DNA of 64,000 nucleotides from an uncultured Bacilli bacterium. GTDB taxonomy: Bacteria; Bacillota_I; Bacilli_A; RF39; UBA660. Position 1 is the first letter of the stretch. Each line of letters opens with the position of its first letter. The position numbers and the translations under genes are program-made. A model generated the notes under the pieces. It saw only the letters and a program-made list of their open reading frames with translations, was not told the DNA's origin and searched no databases. Shown here piece after piece: positions 1 through 6,446 of the stretch. The stretch is taken from positions 92,035-156,034 of the forward strand of contig CAKOOK010000001.1 in NCBI GenBank assembly GCA_934098515.1. Direction: 5' to 3'.

Positions 1-544
1 AAGATGTTTCACATTCTGTTAAAGTTACCGCTTCTCCGTTTTCATTAAGTGGGTGGTAAAACGCGGTAAAAATTGTTGTTGAAACATTTAAAGCGCCTTT
101 CCCGTTACCGTTTTCTCCAGTGTCCGACACAGTTGAACCCATAATTAAATTACTAATTGTATTGTTTTCAACTATATGATTTTGAAAAGTTTGCATGTAT
201 TCACATATTAATGGAAATAGTGTAATTAGGACAACTGATATTACAGTATTTTTAACTATATTTTGGACTGATTTATCTCCTTTGTTAATTGAATCTGGAT
301 CAACAATTCCCAAAATAATATTATACGCAAAAACAAATAGCATTACTATGCCAATTATTGTATATATTCTTCTAGATATAATACCGACATTTTCTGTTGT
401 AAATACTTCTACTTTACTAACTACTTCAAATAATTGGTAACATAAATTGATTGCTAAATAAATTACGTAGTCAATTGTAAGAAGAATTCCGTAAAAAGCA
501 TTTATTAGCCAACTACCGACTATACCTCCTGTAAGTGTTCCCAT
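1..544 (-). CDS. Polytopic membrane protein, possibly VirB6/TrbL-like (partial, N-terminus only)
   Basis: The reading frame starts at the ATG at 544 behind a GGAGGAC ribosome site and stays open to the window edge, giving about 181 residues of N-terminus. It begins MGTLTGGIVGSWLINAFYG and shows hydrophobic segments near residues 10-40, 60-78 and 98-116, followed by a more polar stretch. It lies 10 bases after a VirB2-like gene and is probably in the same operon. Large multi-pass proteins next to VirB2-like pilins are typically VirB6/TrbL-type channel components of type IV secretion. I assign that role from context and topology only. The missing C-terminus would decide it. An unrelated membrane protein is possible. 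Confidence 0.45.
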   Translation of the reverse strand, partial: MGTLTGGIVGSWLINAFYGILLTIDYVIYLAINLCYQLFEVVSKVEVFTTENVGIISRRIYTIIGIVMLFVFAYNIILGIVDPDSINKGDKSVQNIVKNTVISVVLITLFPLICEYMQTFQNHIVENNTISNLIMGSTVSDTGENGNGKGALNVSTTIFTAFYHPLNENGEAVTLTECETS

Positions 545-554
545 TTTTGTCCTC

Positions 555-902
555 CTACTCTATGCATGTTGTGTATGTATCATTAATGAAACTTAATAAA
601 AGGTTTAATATTATTGGCAAAAAGAATAACACAACAACTAAAATTAATCTTGTAACAAGTTTTTTATTAACTTTTTTATATTCTTCTGGATCTTTGTTTA
701 CTAGTGCTGATATATAGTCATAAGTTGAGTATGCAATTACTAAAATTGGGCCTAAAATTTTCATGTATTTGAAAATATTTGATAAATCTTCCATTGTTGA
801 TTCGCCCAAAATTCCTTCACAAGTTTCTTCTGTTAACGCGTAAACATTATTATTTATAGTTAAAATTAAACCTAGTATTATAAGCCAAGCCTTTTTTTTC
901 AT
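555..902 (-). CDS. Small two-helix membrane protein, VirB2/TrbC-pilin-like (paralogue 1)
   Basis: About 115 residues when started at the ATG at 902, which sits behind AGAGG; a TTG at 911 is the alternative. It has a signal peptide (MKKKAWLIILGLIL...VYA), then two hydrophobic helices joined by a charged loop, and a cysteine near each end of the mature protein (TCEG and TTCIE). The loop-helix pattern, lysine-rich then KLVTRLILVVVLFFLPIIL, matches the proteins at 1987-2313 and 4231-4641, so the three are paralogues. Mature VirB2/TrbC pilins have this size and topology. The homology is inferred from topology, not from a distinctive signature. It probably acts at the cytoplasmic membrane with the neighbouring polytopic protein. 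Confidence 0.5.
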   Translation of the reverse strand: MKKKAWLIILGLILTINNNVYALTEETCEGILGESTMEDLSNIFKYMKILGPILVIAYSTYDYISALVNKDPEEYKKVNKKLVTRLILVVVLFFLPIILNLLLSFINDTYTTCIE

Positions 903-929
903 ATTAATCAAACCTCTATATACAATATA

Positions 930-958
930 ATTTTAATATAAAATCATGCATATTGCAA
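930..958 (-). promoter_or_regulatory. Promoter for 902-555 and the downstream membrane gene
   Basis: On the minus strand TTGCAA is followed after 17 bases by TAAAAT, ending 28 bases before the start codon. This is a sigmaA-type arrangement. Confidence 0.5.
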
Positions 959-968
959 GGAAAATACT

Positions 969-1871
969 TTAATTATTTTTATATGCATTTTCATTTTGAT
1001 TTTTGGGTTCGTAAATATCAGTTATTTGAATAAATAGTGCTTGTCGTCCCATTGAGTCATAGCTTTTATTGAATTTTTTTCTTGAAACTTTGATTTCTTT
1101 TTCGTCTTTTAATGGGTCATTTATGTAATAATTGTCTTTATCCATACCAATTACTACAACAACATGAGCATTTTTTGGATATGTGTAGGTTTTAGATTTA
1201 TCATAACTGAACCATTCATAAACATCTTTAGCTTCGGTGTAATCGGCTGTTGTCCACACTAGAACAGGATAACCACTTTGAACATATTCTTCTAATGGCC
1301 TTTTATCATTTGAGGTAAAAACGTGACCGGCAGTATCTTCTGGAAGCATTTCTTTAAATATGGAATATATAGAATTTTTTATAACTGGTAAGAATGTCCC
1401 CCAGCCTCTTTTGGGTTCACTTGGGTCTCCAGCATAATATTCACTAGGGTCTGGCCCGTAACGAACACCATTTTTTTCATAAACGTCTTCTTTTGGAAGA
1501 AATGTGTCAACATATTTCTTCATATCAATATCAATGCCAGCATAATTAAGTAACATTGTTGCACTAGCTACTTCACATCCATTTGGATAATCTGGATTTT
1601 GCTTTACTAGTGGAAAGTTTTTAGTAATATAGCTATATCGTAAGTTACTATAGTATTTATCTAATAAGTCTTCATACTCATATATACTATAATTATTTCC
1701 TCCTTTTGAGAGTATTAGTTGGTTTGTAAAGTAGTCATCTTTTAATGATGGAATTATTGCATGCTTTAATTTTTCTTTTTCACTAGTAAAAAGTTTATAC
1801 CATATAAAATTGCTTGATAGGATTGTTATTATTAATAAGGTTATTATAGTAAATTTGTATTCTTTTTTCAT
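969..1871 (-). CDS. Membrane-anchored or secreted C39-like cysteine peptidase
   Basis: About 300 residues from the ATG at 1871. An in-frame GTG at 1880 is less likely because GTGAT itself can pair with 16S rRNA. An N-terminal hydrophobic segment (residues 7-27) serves as signal or anchor. The rest matches the peptidase C39-like family (C39_2): the motif NGCEVASATMLL holds the nucleophile Cys99, NAHVVVVIG the His236, and YYINDP the acidic residue 252. Such enzymes are secreted endopeptidases, or process peptides with double-glycine-type leaders. It sits inside the pilin/secretion locus and has its own extended -10 promoter, so processing of secreted or pilin-like proteins is plausible. The substrate is unknown. 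Confidence 0.7.
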   Translation of the reverse strand: MKKEYKFTIITLLIITILSSNFIWYKLFTSEKEKLKHAIIPSLKDDYFTNQLILSKGGNNYSIYEYEDLLDKYYSNLRYSYITKNFPLVKQNPDYPNGCEVASATMLLNYAGIDIDMKKYVDTFLPKEDVYEKNGVRYGPDPSEYYAGDPSEPKRGWGTFLPVIKNSIYSIFKEMLPEDTAGHVFTSNDKRPLEEYVQSGYPVLVWTTADYTEAKDVYEWFSYDKSKTYTYPKNAHVVVVIGMDKDNYYINDPLKDEKEIKVSRKKFNKSYDSMGRQALFIQITDIYEPKNQNENAYKNN

Positions 1872-1886
1872 ATATATCACGATTTA

Positions 1887-1895
1887 ATTATAACA
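1887..1895 (-). promoter_or_regulatory. Extended -10 promoter of the C39-like peptidase gene
   Basis: The minus strand reads TGTTATAAT, a perfect TGn-TATAAT extended -10. No convincing -35 precedes it. Confidence 0.4.
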
Positions 1896-1954
1896 AATGG
1901 TTATAGTAAATGTTTTTTTATAGTTAATATTTTACATTTTATTAGTTATTTTTA

Positions 1955-1983
1955 CAAAAAAAATCTCAGTAATCTGAGATTCT
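1955..1983 (-). terminator. Terminator after the VirB2-like gene 2313-1987
   Basis: On the minus strand AATCTCAG-ATTA-CTGAGATT forms an eight-pair hairpin followed by a run of eight T. Confidence 0.85.
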
Positions 1984-1986
1984 CAA

Positions 1987-2313
1987 TTAGTCACAATTCC
2001 AAGGACTTAAAATGCAGTCTTGACATTTTTTGAAGTTATCAACTGGCATATCTTTGTATCCATTGATAGTTCCAAATAGCCACATTACTACTGTTGGTAC
2101 GAAGAAAATTAGTACGCCAGCAATTGCACGATACATTAAACGCTTACTAGCAACTTTAATATCATCATCTTTACTTCCAACTACTGCTTTTCCTAAATCG
2201 AACATACCATATCCAATAATTAATAATGGAATAGCTATTTTAAATACTGTTAGGATCCAACCAATAAATCCTAATACGTCTGACGCTTGATCACAAAATC
2301 CGGTAACGTTCAT
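1987..2313 (-). CDS. Small two-helix membrane protein, VirB2/TrbC-pilin-like (paralogue 2)
   Basis: 108 residues, started at an ATG behind GGGAGATG. There is no cleavable signal. Helix one (residues 15-45, FIGWILTVFKIAIPLLIIGYG) and helix two (75-95, AIAGVLIFFVPTVVMWLFG) flank the charged loop KAVVGSKDDDIKVASKR. The tail carries CQDCILSPWNCD, a CxxC plus one more Cys that recurs as CTECLFHPNNC in paralogue 3. The CxxC..C tail suggests disulphide cross-linking or metal binding outside the membrane. It has its own near-consensus promoter and its own terminator, which is unusual inside a cluster and suggests strong, separate expression, as expected for a structural subunit. The pilin role is inference. 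Confidence 0.55.
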   Translation of the reverse strand: MNVTGFCDQASDVLGFIGWILTVFKIAIPLLIIGYGMFDLGKAVVGSKDDDIKVASKRLMYRAIAGVLIFFVPTVVMWLFGTINGYKDMPVDNFKKCQDCILSPWNCD

Positions 2314-2339
2314 AATTCACATCTCCCTTACATAATTAA

Positions 2340-2368
2340 ATTTTATCTAAATTTTTAGTTATTGTCAA
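2340..2368 (-). promoter_or_regulatory. Strong sigmaA-type promoter of the VirB2-like gene
   Basis: On the minus strand TTGACA, a 17-base spacer, then TAAAAT. It lies just downstream of the preceding coding region (stop near 2373). Confidence 0.7.
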
Positions 2369-2372
2369 CAAA

Positions 2373-3437
2373 TTATTTGAAAAGGCCGAAAAAACTTGTA
2401 CTTCCTTGTTTTCCAAACCCTAGTTTTAGTAATAATTTGTCAACTACTAATAGTCTGTCTGCTCGGTCGTTTATTACCGGCATATTATAATAAACTTTAA
2501 ATTTTGTTTCATATTCAAAGTTTGATAATTCTTCATCCTTAATTGCACTTTGATTAAGTATTATTTTTCCATCTGTAATTTTTTCTCTAATGTTAATGTC
2601 TTTTTTGAGTGCTTTATTGAGGCTTATTGTTCCTGGATTTACTAAATATAAAATATCATGACAAAGTTTTTTTTCTGATAAACCATTTAGGTCAATGAGG
2701 ATAATTTCAGTGTCTTTTAATGTGTTTATTTTATATTTTAAATCTTCAACTGATGTACAAAATGATATGTCACTATCTTTTAGATAAATTGAGTCTTGTT
2801 TAAACATTTCGAATGCTTTAACTTTATAGTTGATTCTTAATTGTTTAAGCATCATGTACATTAGTGTTGTTGCTCCTGCATGCTCAGTTATATTTTGAAT
2901 ACCAATGATTCTTGCATTTGTTTTAATAGATTCTTCTTCTTTAACATATCCTGGATTGTAGTCTTCGTTGGAATATGTATTACTTTGATATACTTGATTT
3001 CCAAAGGTATTTGGACCAGTTTTATTTATTTCAATACTCTCACTTTGATTCAAACTATTTATATATTTAGTTACATCATTTAATGTGTTTGGGTTTGAAA
3101 GTAAATAGTTTATGCCAGCAGCATTTCTTGTAAAGTTGTAGTAGCCGTTTTGAACTAATAATGATAGATAACTACTACTGTTTACGAGCTCACTATTATT
3201 AAGTAGAAGTACTGTTTTGTTTGGGCCAAAGAAACTTAGGAATCTAAGGACTTCTTTAATATCAAAGAAGTTTTTGATGGCGGTTATATCTATTACAGCT
3301 TTACTATATAATAGATTACCTAGTTCTAGTTCGATTGTTTCTCTAGTAAACTCACCGGTTAAGGTTTTTATTGAGTTTATGTTAACATTATCAATAACTT
3401 TACTATTTTGATTTTTAATTATTATGTTTATATTCAT
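2373..3437 (-). CDS. CpaE/TadZ-like protein with degenerate deviant-Walker ATPase domain
   Basis: 354 residues. The N-terminal part (1-130) has an alpha/beta pattern resembling the atypical receiver domain of CpaE/TadZ. A polar linker follows to about residue 175, then a MinD/ParA-like core. In CpaE the P-loop reads KGGvGaTT; here it reads NITEHAGATTLMYMML. The ATT part and the following helix remain but the first lysine and glycines are lost. IILIDLNGL fits the position of the Walker B strand. TadZ/CpaE proteins place Tad pilus machinery at the membrane. The next genes encode TadE-like and Flp-like proteins, which supports this. ATP hydrolysis is doubtful given the loop. Confidence 0.55.
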   Translation of the reverse strand: MNINIIIKNQNSKVIDNVNINSIKTLTGEFTRETIELELGNLLYSKAVIDITAIKNFFDIKEVLRFLSFFGPNKTVLLLNNSELVNSSSYLSLLVQNGYYNFTRNAAGINYLLSNPNTLNDVTKYINSLNQSESIEINKTGPNTFGNQVYQSNTYSNEDYNPGYVKEEESIKTNARIIGIQNITEHAGATTLMYMMLKQLRINYKVKAFEMFKQDSIYLKDSDISFCTSVEDLKYKINTLKDTEIILIDLNGLSEKKLCHDILYLVNPGTISLNKALKKDINIREKITDGKIILNQSAIKDEELSNFEYETKFKVYYNMPVINDRADRLLVVDKLLLKLGFGKQGSTSFFGLFK

Positions 3438-3448
3438 AGAATCACCAT

Positions 3449-3913
3449 TTAGAAGACATCATTTTTAGGAAAATAGATTGGTTTTGTTTCACCAGTTACT
3501 GGGAATGTAAATATCTCTCCCATGATTGGTAAATCAACTTTAAAAAAGACAGTTACTTTGTAGTAAGTCTTTTTAATATTTCCACTAGTATCTTCTGTTC
3601 TTGCAATGCAGTATTTAAATTTTCTTGAGTTTGTGTTGCTTGCTTCGAATCCATGTGCACTTTCATTGGATTGTGATGCTACATAGTCAGGGCAACTGCT
3701 ATATACTAAGTAACCTACATTATTTAAATAGTCTGATATTTCATCGACTGTTGCATCGCTTATCCCTTCTCTTTTTTCGATGATATTAACGATACCATTT
3801 TTTACTTTGAAGGCTTTAGAGTAGTTTACAGATATAGCTAGAAAGCTTGTAAAAAGTACTATAAAGACAATAACGATAGAAAAAATCCAAGTTCCACCTA
3901 TCGCTTCTCTCAT
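3449..3913 (-). CDS. TadE-like pseudopilin
   Basis: 154 residues starting MREAIGGTWIFSIVIVFIVLF: a short charged start, one transmembrane helix (residues 10-32) and an extracytoplasmic domain with two or three cysteines. The layout matches TadE/TadF minor pilins. The gene lies between a CpaE-like gene and the Flp-like pilin gene, 10-11 bases from each, so they are co-transcribed. TadE-like proteins are minor components of Tad pili processed by a prepilin peptidase. The usual processing site is not obvious here, so processing is uncertain. Confidence 0.55.
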   Translation of the reverse strand: MREAIGGTWIFSIVIVFIVLFTSFLAISVNYSKAFKVKNGIVNIIEKREGISDATVDEISDYLNNVGYLVYSSCPDYVASQSNESAHGFEASNTNSRKFKYCIARTEDTSGNIKKTYYKVTVFFKVDLPIMGEIFTFPVTGETKPIYFPKNDVF

Positions 3914-3923
3914 ATTTTACCTA

Positions 3924-4169
3924 CTAATTAGTTGCTTCACTATTTGGACATTTAACATCTACTGTAGTTGTACATGCATCGTCTTCACAATAATAGCAAT
4001 CACATATTTCAGTAGTACAGTTTGGACAAGTGGCTGCTGAGCAATGAAGTTTAGATAAAATATTTGATTTCATTGATGGCCAGATAAGTGTAGTAAATAC
4101 TACTCCTATTGCAGCGATAGCTACTACTGCTACTGCAGTCATACTTAATTCACCTGAAGCTTCTTTCAT
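3924..4169 (-). CDS. Flp-like small pilin with cysteine-rich tail
   Basis: 81 residues behind an AGGAGGAAT-type site. KEASGELSM is followed by a hydrophobic helix (about 9-30) and then a short tail with eight cysteines arranged as repeated CxxC-like pairs (CPNC, CDCYYC). Flp pilins are likewise tiny, with a short leader, one helix and a short tail, but are not usually Cys-rich. The gene is first in the unit 4169-2373, directly behind a near-consensus promoter, consistent with a major subunit. The tail suggests disulphide-stabilised fibres or metal binding. A short secreted Cys-rich protein that is not a pilin is the alternative. Confidence 0.5.
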   Translation of the reverse strand: MKEASGELSMTAVAVVAIAAIGVVFTTLIWPSMKSNILSKLHCSAATCPNCTTEICDCYYCEDDACTTTVDVKCPNSEATN

Positions 4170-4195
4170 TATTTATTCCTCCTTATCTTAAGTTA

Positions 4196-4224
4196 ATTAT
4201 ATAATAAAAAGAATTGTAAATCAA
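4196..4224 (-). promoter_or_regulatory. Strong promoter of the Flp-like/TadE/CpaE operon, overlapping a terminator
   Basis: On the minus strand TTGATT, a 17-base spacer, TATAAT. The -35 element lies in the loop of the hairpin terminator of the preceding gene. Confidence 0.65.
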
Positions 4225-4232
4225 TTCTTTTT
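4203..4232 (-). terminator. Terminator after the VirB2-like gene 4641-4231
   Basis: AAAAAGAATTG-ATTTA-CAATTCTTTTT on the minus strand forms a hairpin with a T-rich end that overlaps the stop codon of the gene. Confidence 0.75.
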
Positions 4233-4641
4233 AGCAATTGTTTGGATGGAATAGACACTCTGTACATGTTTCATATTCGCCTTGATAATCAGTCCAATCT
4301 TTTACAGTTGATAATGTAATATCAATAATTGTTGGTAAGAGCATAATTATTATACCAACAAGAATTCTTTTACCTAGTGTTTGAACACATTTTTTTAGTT
4401 CATCTTCTTTTCCTGCTTTAACTCCGTTATAGAAGATAAAGACTCCTTGACCTATAATTATTAGTGGTACAAATAGTTTGATGAACATGATTATATATCC
4501 AACAAATCTCATTACGTTTTGGATTTCTTCTCTTGAACACATGTTTTCTCCTACTGCTTCAGCGTGAACAGTTATGGGTAAGATTAAAAAAAGTAATAGT
4601 AAATATTTATAGTATTTTTTATTCGTAGTCATATCCATCAT
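4231..4641 (-). CDS. Small two-helix membrane protein, VirB2/TrbC-pilin-like (paralogue 3)
   Basis: Up to 136 residues. The AAGGAAG site is too close to the first ATG (4641), so the third methionine at 4632 is a likely start. There is a signal peptide (YKYLLLLFLILPITVHA), two helices (about 45-70 and 90-112) separated by a lysine-rich loop, and the tail CTECLFHPNNC, matching the tail of paralogue 2. Its start overlaps the end of the upstream surface-protein gene by up to 23 bases, which suggests translational coupling. It ends in its own terminator. It is assigned to the VirB2/TrbC-like group from topology and from similarity to the two other copies. Confidence 0.5.
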   Translation of the reverse strand: MMDMTTNKKYYKYLLLLFLILPITVHAEAVGENMCSREEIQNVMRFVGYIIMFIKLFVPLIIIGQGVFIFYNGVKAGKEDELKKCVQTLGKRILVGIIIMLLPTIIDITLSTVKDWTDYQGEYETCTECLFHPNNC

Positions 4642-5755
4642 CTTCCTTTTGCTCTGGCATTTTAGTTACTAGTTTATAGATTACGTAACCGCATATTCCA
4701 AGTAATATTAATATTATTAAGATTAAGCCAAAGTTACTTGATTTTTTTATTGTTATTGTGTAGTCTTTAGTATCACCATTTTCTGCTGTAACAGTAATGA
4801 CTACTTTACTTTTATTTTTTAGGTTTGTATTGTTTTTTATTTCGTATGTTGATGAGTCACTTTCAGTTTCAACAATCATATCTAAAGTTTTGTCACTCTT
4901 ATTTATTTTTAGGGTGTACTCAGTTACATCTGGTTTAAATTCGATGTTGTATCCTTGAATTTCAATTTTTGATAGGTTCGTATTGTTATCTTTTTCATCA
5001 GCATAAGAAAGGATTATTCTATATACTCGGCTTGTATCATCTTCAGCTTTTACAGTTATTAATATTGGCTTATCAATGTCGATATTTTCGTTGTTTTCAA
5101 TTTTAACTGTTGCTTTTTCACTTTCTGGCTTAGCAGTAATTTCAATGTTTGTTATGTCTTTATTTATTTTTAAGTTGTATGTTTCAACGTCTCTACTAAA
5201 GATAAAGTCTGTACCCTTTAAAGTAAGCTCTTTTAAGTAGTTGTTACTATCTTTTAAAGTACTAGTAGTTGTAGTAGTTGAAGTTGTAGTTTTAGAGGTA
5301 GTTACATTTGGTTTTGTAGTATTTGGCTTATATATTTTTTTAGTTGTTGTAGTAGTCGTTGTTGTTTTCTTAGTTGTAGTTGTGTATGCTAGGCCATTAC
5401 TTGTTCTTGAACAGTCGTATGATGCTAGGATAGCACAGTATTTTGGGTATGCGTCACTTCTACAAGCACCACTATATGCGGTACATGAACTTTTGGCAAC
5501 AAAGTATAGTGGGTCTTTGTTACCATTTGAACATTTTACTAGTCCTTCAGTGTAGAACTGTGTTTGCCAGGTTCCACTATAGCAGGTTGCTTTAACGCAG
5601 TGACCGAAATATCCTTGATTAAAGTTTGCTTGGCCATAACTTGCTTGAAAGTCTAGACATGATTGATAATCTTTTACATATCCAACATCTAAAGCTGCAT
5701 TAGCTTTTAAGGGAATTATAATTGATAGCATTGCTATTAATAAATACTTTTTCAT
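4619..5755 (-). CDS. Membrane-anchored Cys-rich surface protein with two cadherin-like beta-sandwich domains
   Basis: 378 residues: a signal peptide (1-20), a Cys-rich N-terminal domain (about 25-125), a Thr/Lys low-complexity linker (about 127-168), two cadherin-like beta-sandwich repeats (about 170-250 and 255-345, each opening LKELTLKG / LSKIEIQG and containing Y.L.I), then a membrane helix (350-371) and an acidic cytoplasmic tail. The cadherin-like beta-sandwich family is common in clostridial and Bacilli surface proteins. The Cys-rich domain resembles those in the next two upstream genes. The Thr linker is a plausible site for O-glycosylation or for spanning the wall. The function is unknown; adhesion or pilus-associated display is inferred from position. 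Confidence 0.7.
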   Translation of the reverse strand: MKKYLLIAMLSIIIPLKANAALDVGYVKDYQSCLDFQASYGQANFNQGYFGHCVKATCYSGTWQTQFYTEGLVKCSNGNKDPLYFVAKSSCTAYSGACRSDAYPKYCAILASYDCSRTSNGLAYTTTTKKTTTTTTTTKKIYKPNTTKPNVTTSKTTTSTTTTTSTLKDSNNYLKELTLKGTDFIFSRDVETYNLKINKDITNIEITAKPESEKATVKIENNENIDIDKPILITVKAEDDTSRVYRIILSYADEKDNNTNLSKIEIQGYNIEFKPDVTEYTLKINKSDKTLDMIVETESDSSTYEIKNNTNLKNKSKVVITVTAENGDTKDYTITIKKSSNFGLILIILILLGICGYVIYKLVTKMPEQKEDDGYDYE

Positions 5756-5764
5756 ATTACCTCC

Positions 5765-5804
5765 AAAAAAAGATACCGATTTGTTAAACCAAATTTGGGT
5801 ATCT
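5765..5804 (-). terminator. Hairpin terminator or attenuator directly before the RBS of 5755-4619
   Basis: On the minus strand AGATACC...AAATTTG pairs with CAAAT...GGTATCT, followed by seven T and immediately by GGAGG. It can terminate the upstream operon, or attenuate transcripts begun at the promoter at 5819-5847. Confidence 0.7.
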
Positions 5805-5818
5805 TCAAATCTATATTA

Positions 5819-5847
5819 ATAATATCATAAAATTATTAATATTTAAA
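5819..5847 (-). promoter_or_regulatory. Candidate promoter upstream of the 5765-5804 hairpin
   Basis: TTTAAA, 17 bases, then TATTAT with a TGn extension on the minus strand. It overlaps the last codons of the upstream gene. A start here would transcribe the hairpin as a leader. Confidence 0.4.
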
Positions 5848-6439
5848 TCTTTTTGAATACATTTTTCTTATTTAAAATAAATAGTCCACCAATTAATACT
5901 GCTGCTGATGCGGTTAATGCTAGGTAATAATCTTCTACTCCAGTGTTTGGGCTTTCTTCTTTATTACTTGGTGTTTCACTAGATGCTTCGTCTTTGTTTC
6001 CTGGATTAGTCGGAGTTGAAGGTGTATACTCGGTACCGCCTACCTTTTGTGAGCAGTTATAGAATGTTTTTTGAGTAAAGTATACGTAAGCGCCTGTATC
6101 TGTACAAGTTGCACCTTCTTTTATTGCAGATGCAGGAGCACCAGCGTCTATTATGGCGTTTGGTGTAGTGTTACCATTTGCACAGCTTACTGCATAAGTA
6201 TTTAATTTCTTATGAACGTTTTTGCTGTTTGTACAAGATACTTCGATACATTCTAGGTAGTAGCCAGCAGTGGCATTAGATAAGCTAGTGCCACCATTTT
6301 GATTGGCTGCTTCTATACATTTGTTTTTTGCATCTGCTTCATCTTTAACATTCCAGATGGTTGTTGTTGTATTTTGATCTACTTTTGCAAATACACTTAT
6401 AGGCATTATAAGTAATAGACTAATAAGTATTTTTTTCAT
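5843..6439 (-). CDS. Secreted Cys-rich protein with sortase-like SPNTG tail
   Basis: 198 residues: a signal peptide (1-18), a Cys-containing domain (about 35-130), a Pro/Ser/Glu spacer, then SPNTG followed by a hydrophobic stretch and NKKNVFKKI. That is a cell-wall sorting tail in which SPNTG replaces LPXTG. A nearly identical tail (PKTG, helix, HNVFKKF) is in the protease at 13125-15365, so both probably use one sortase, which is not in this window. The gene lies 7 bases after the 1105-residue surface-protein gene and shares its operon. The Cys pattern (sixfold, spread in short loops) resembles the N-terminal domain of the next gene downstream. Confidence 0.65.
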   Translation of the reverse strand: MKKILISLLLIMPISVFAKVDQNTTTTIWNVKDEADAKNKCIEAANQNGGTSLSNATAGYYLECIEVSCTNSKNVHKKLNTYAVSCANGNTTPNAIIDAGAPASAIKEGATCTDTGAYVYFTQKTFYNCSQKVGGTEYTPSTPTNPGNKDEASSETPSNKEESPNTGVEDYYLALTASAAVLIGGLFILNKKNVFKKI

Positions 6440-6446
6440 ATTATTC

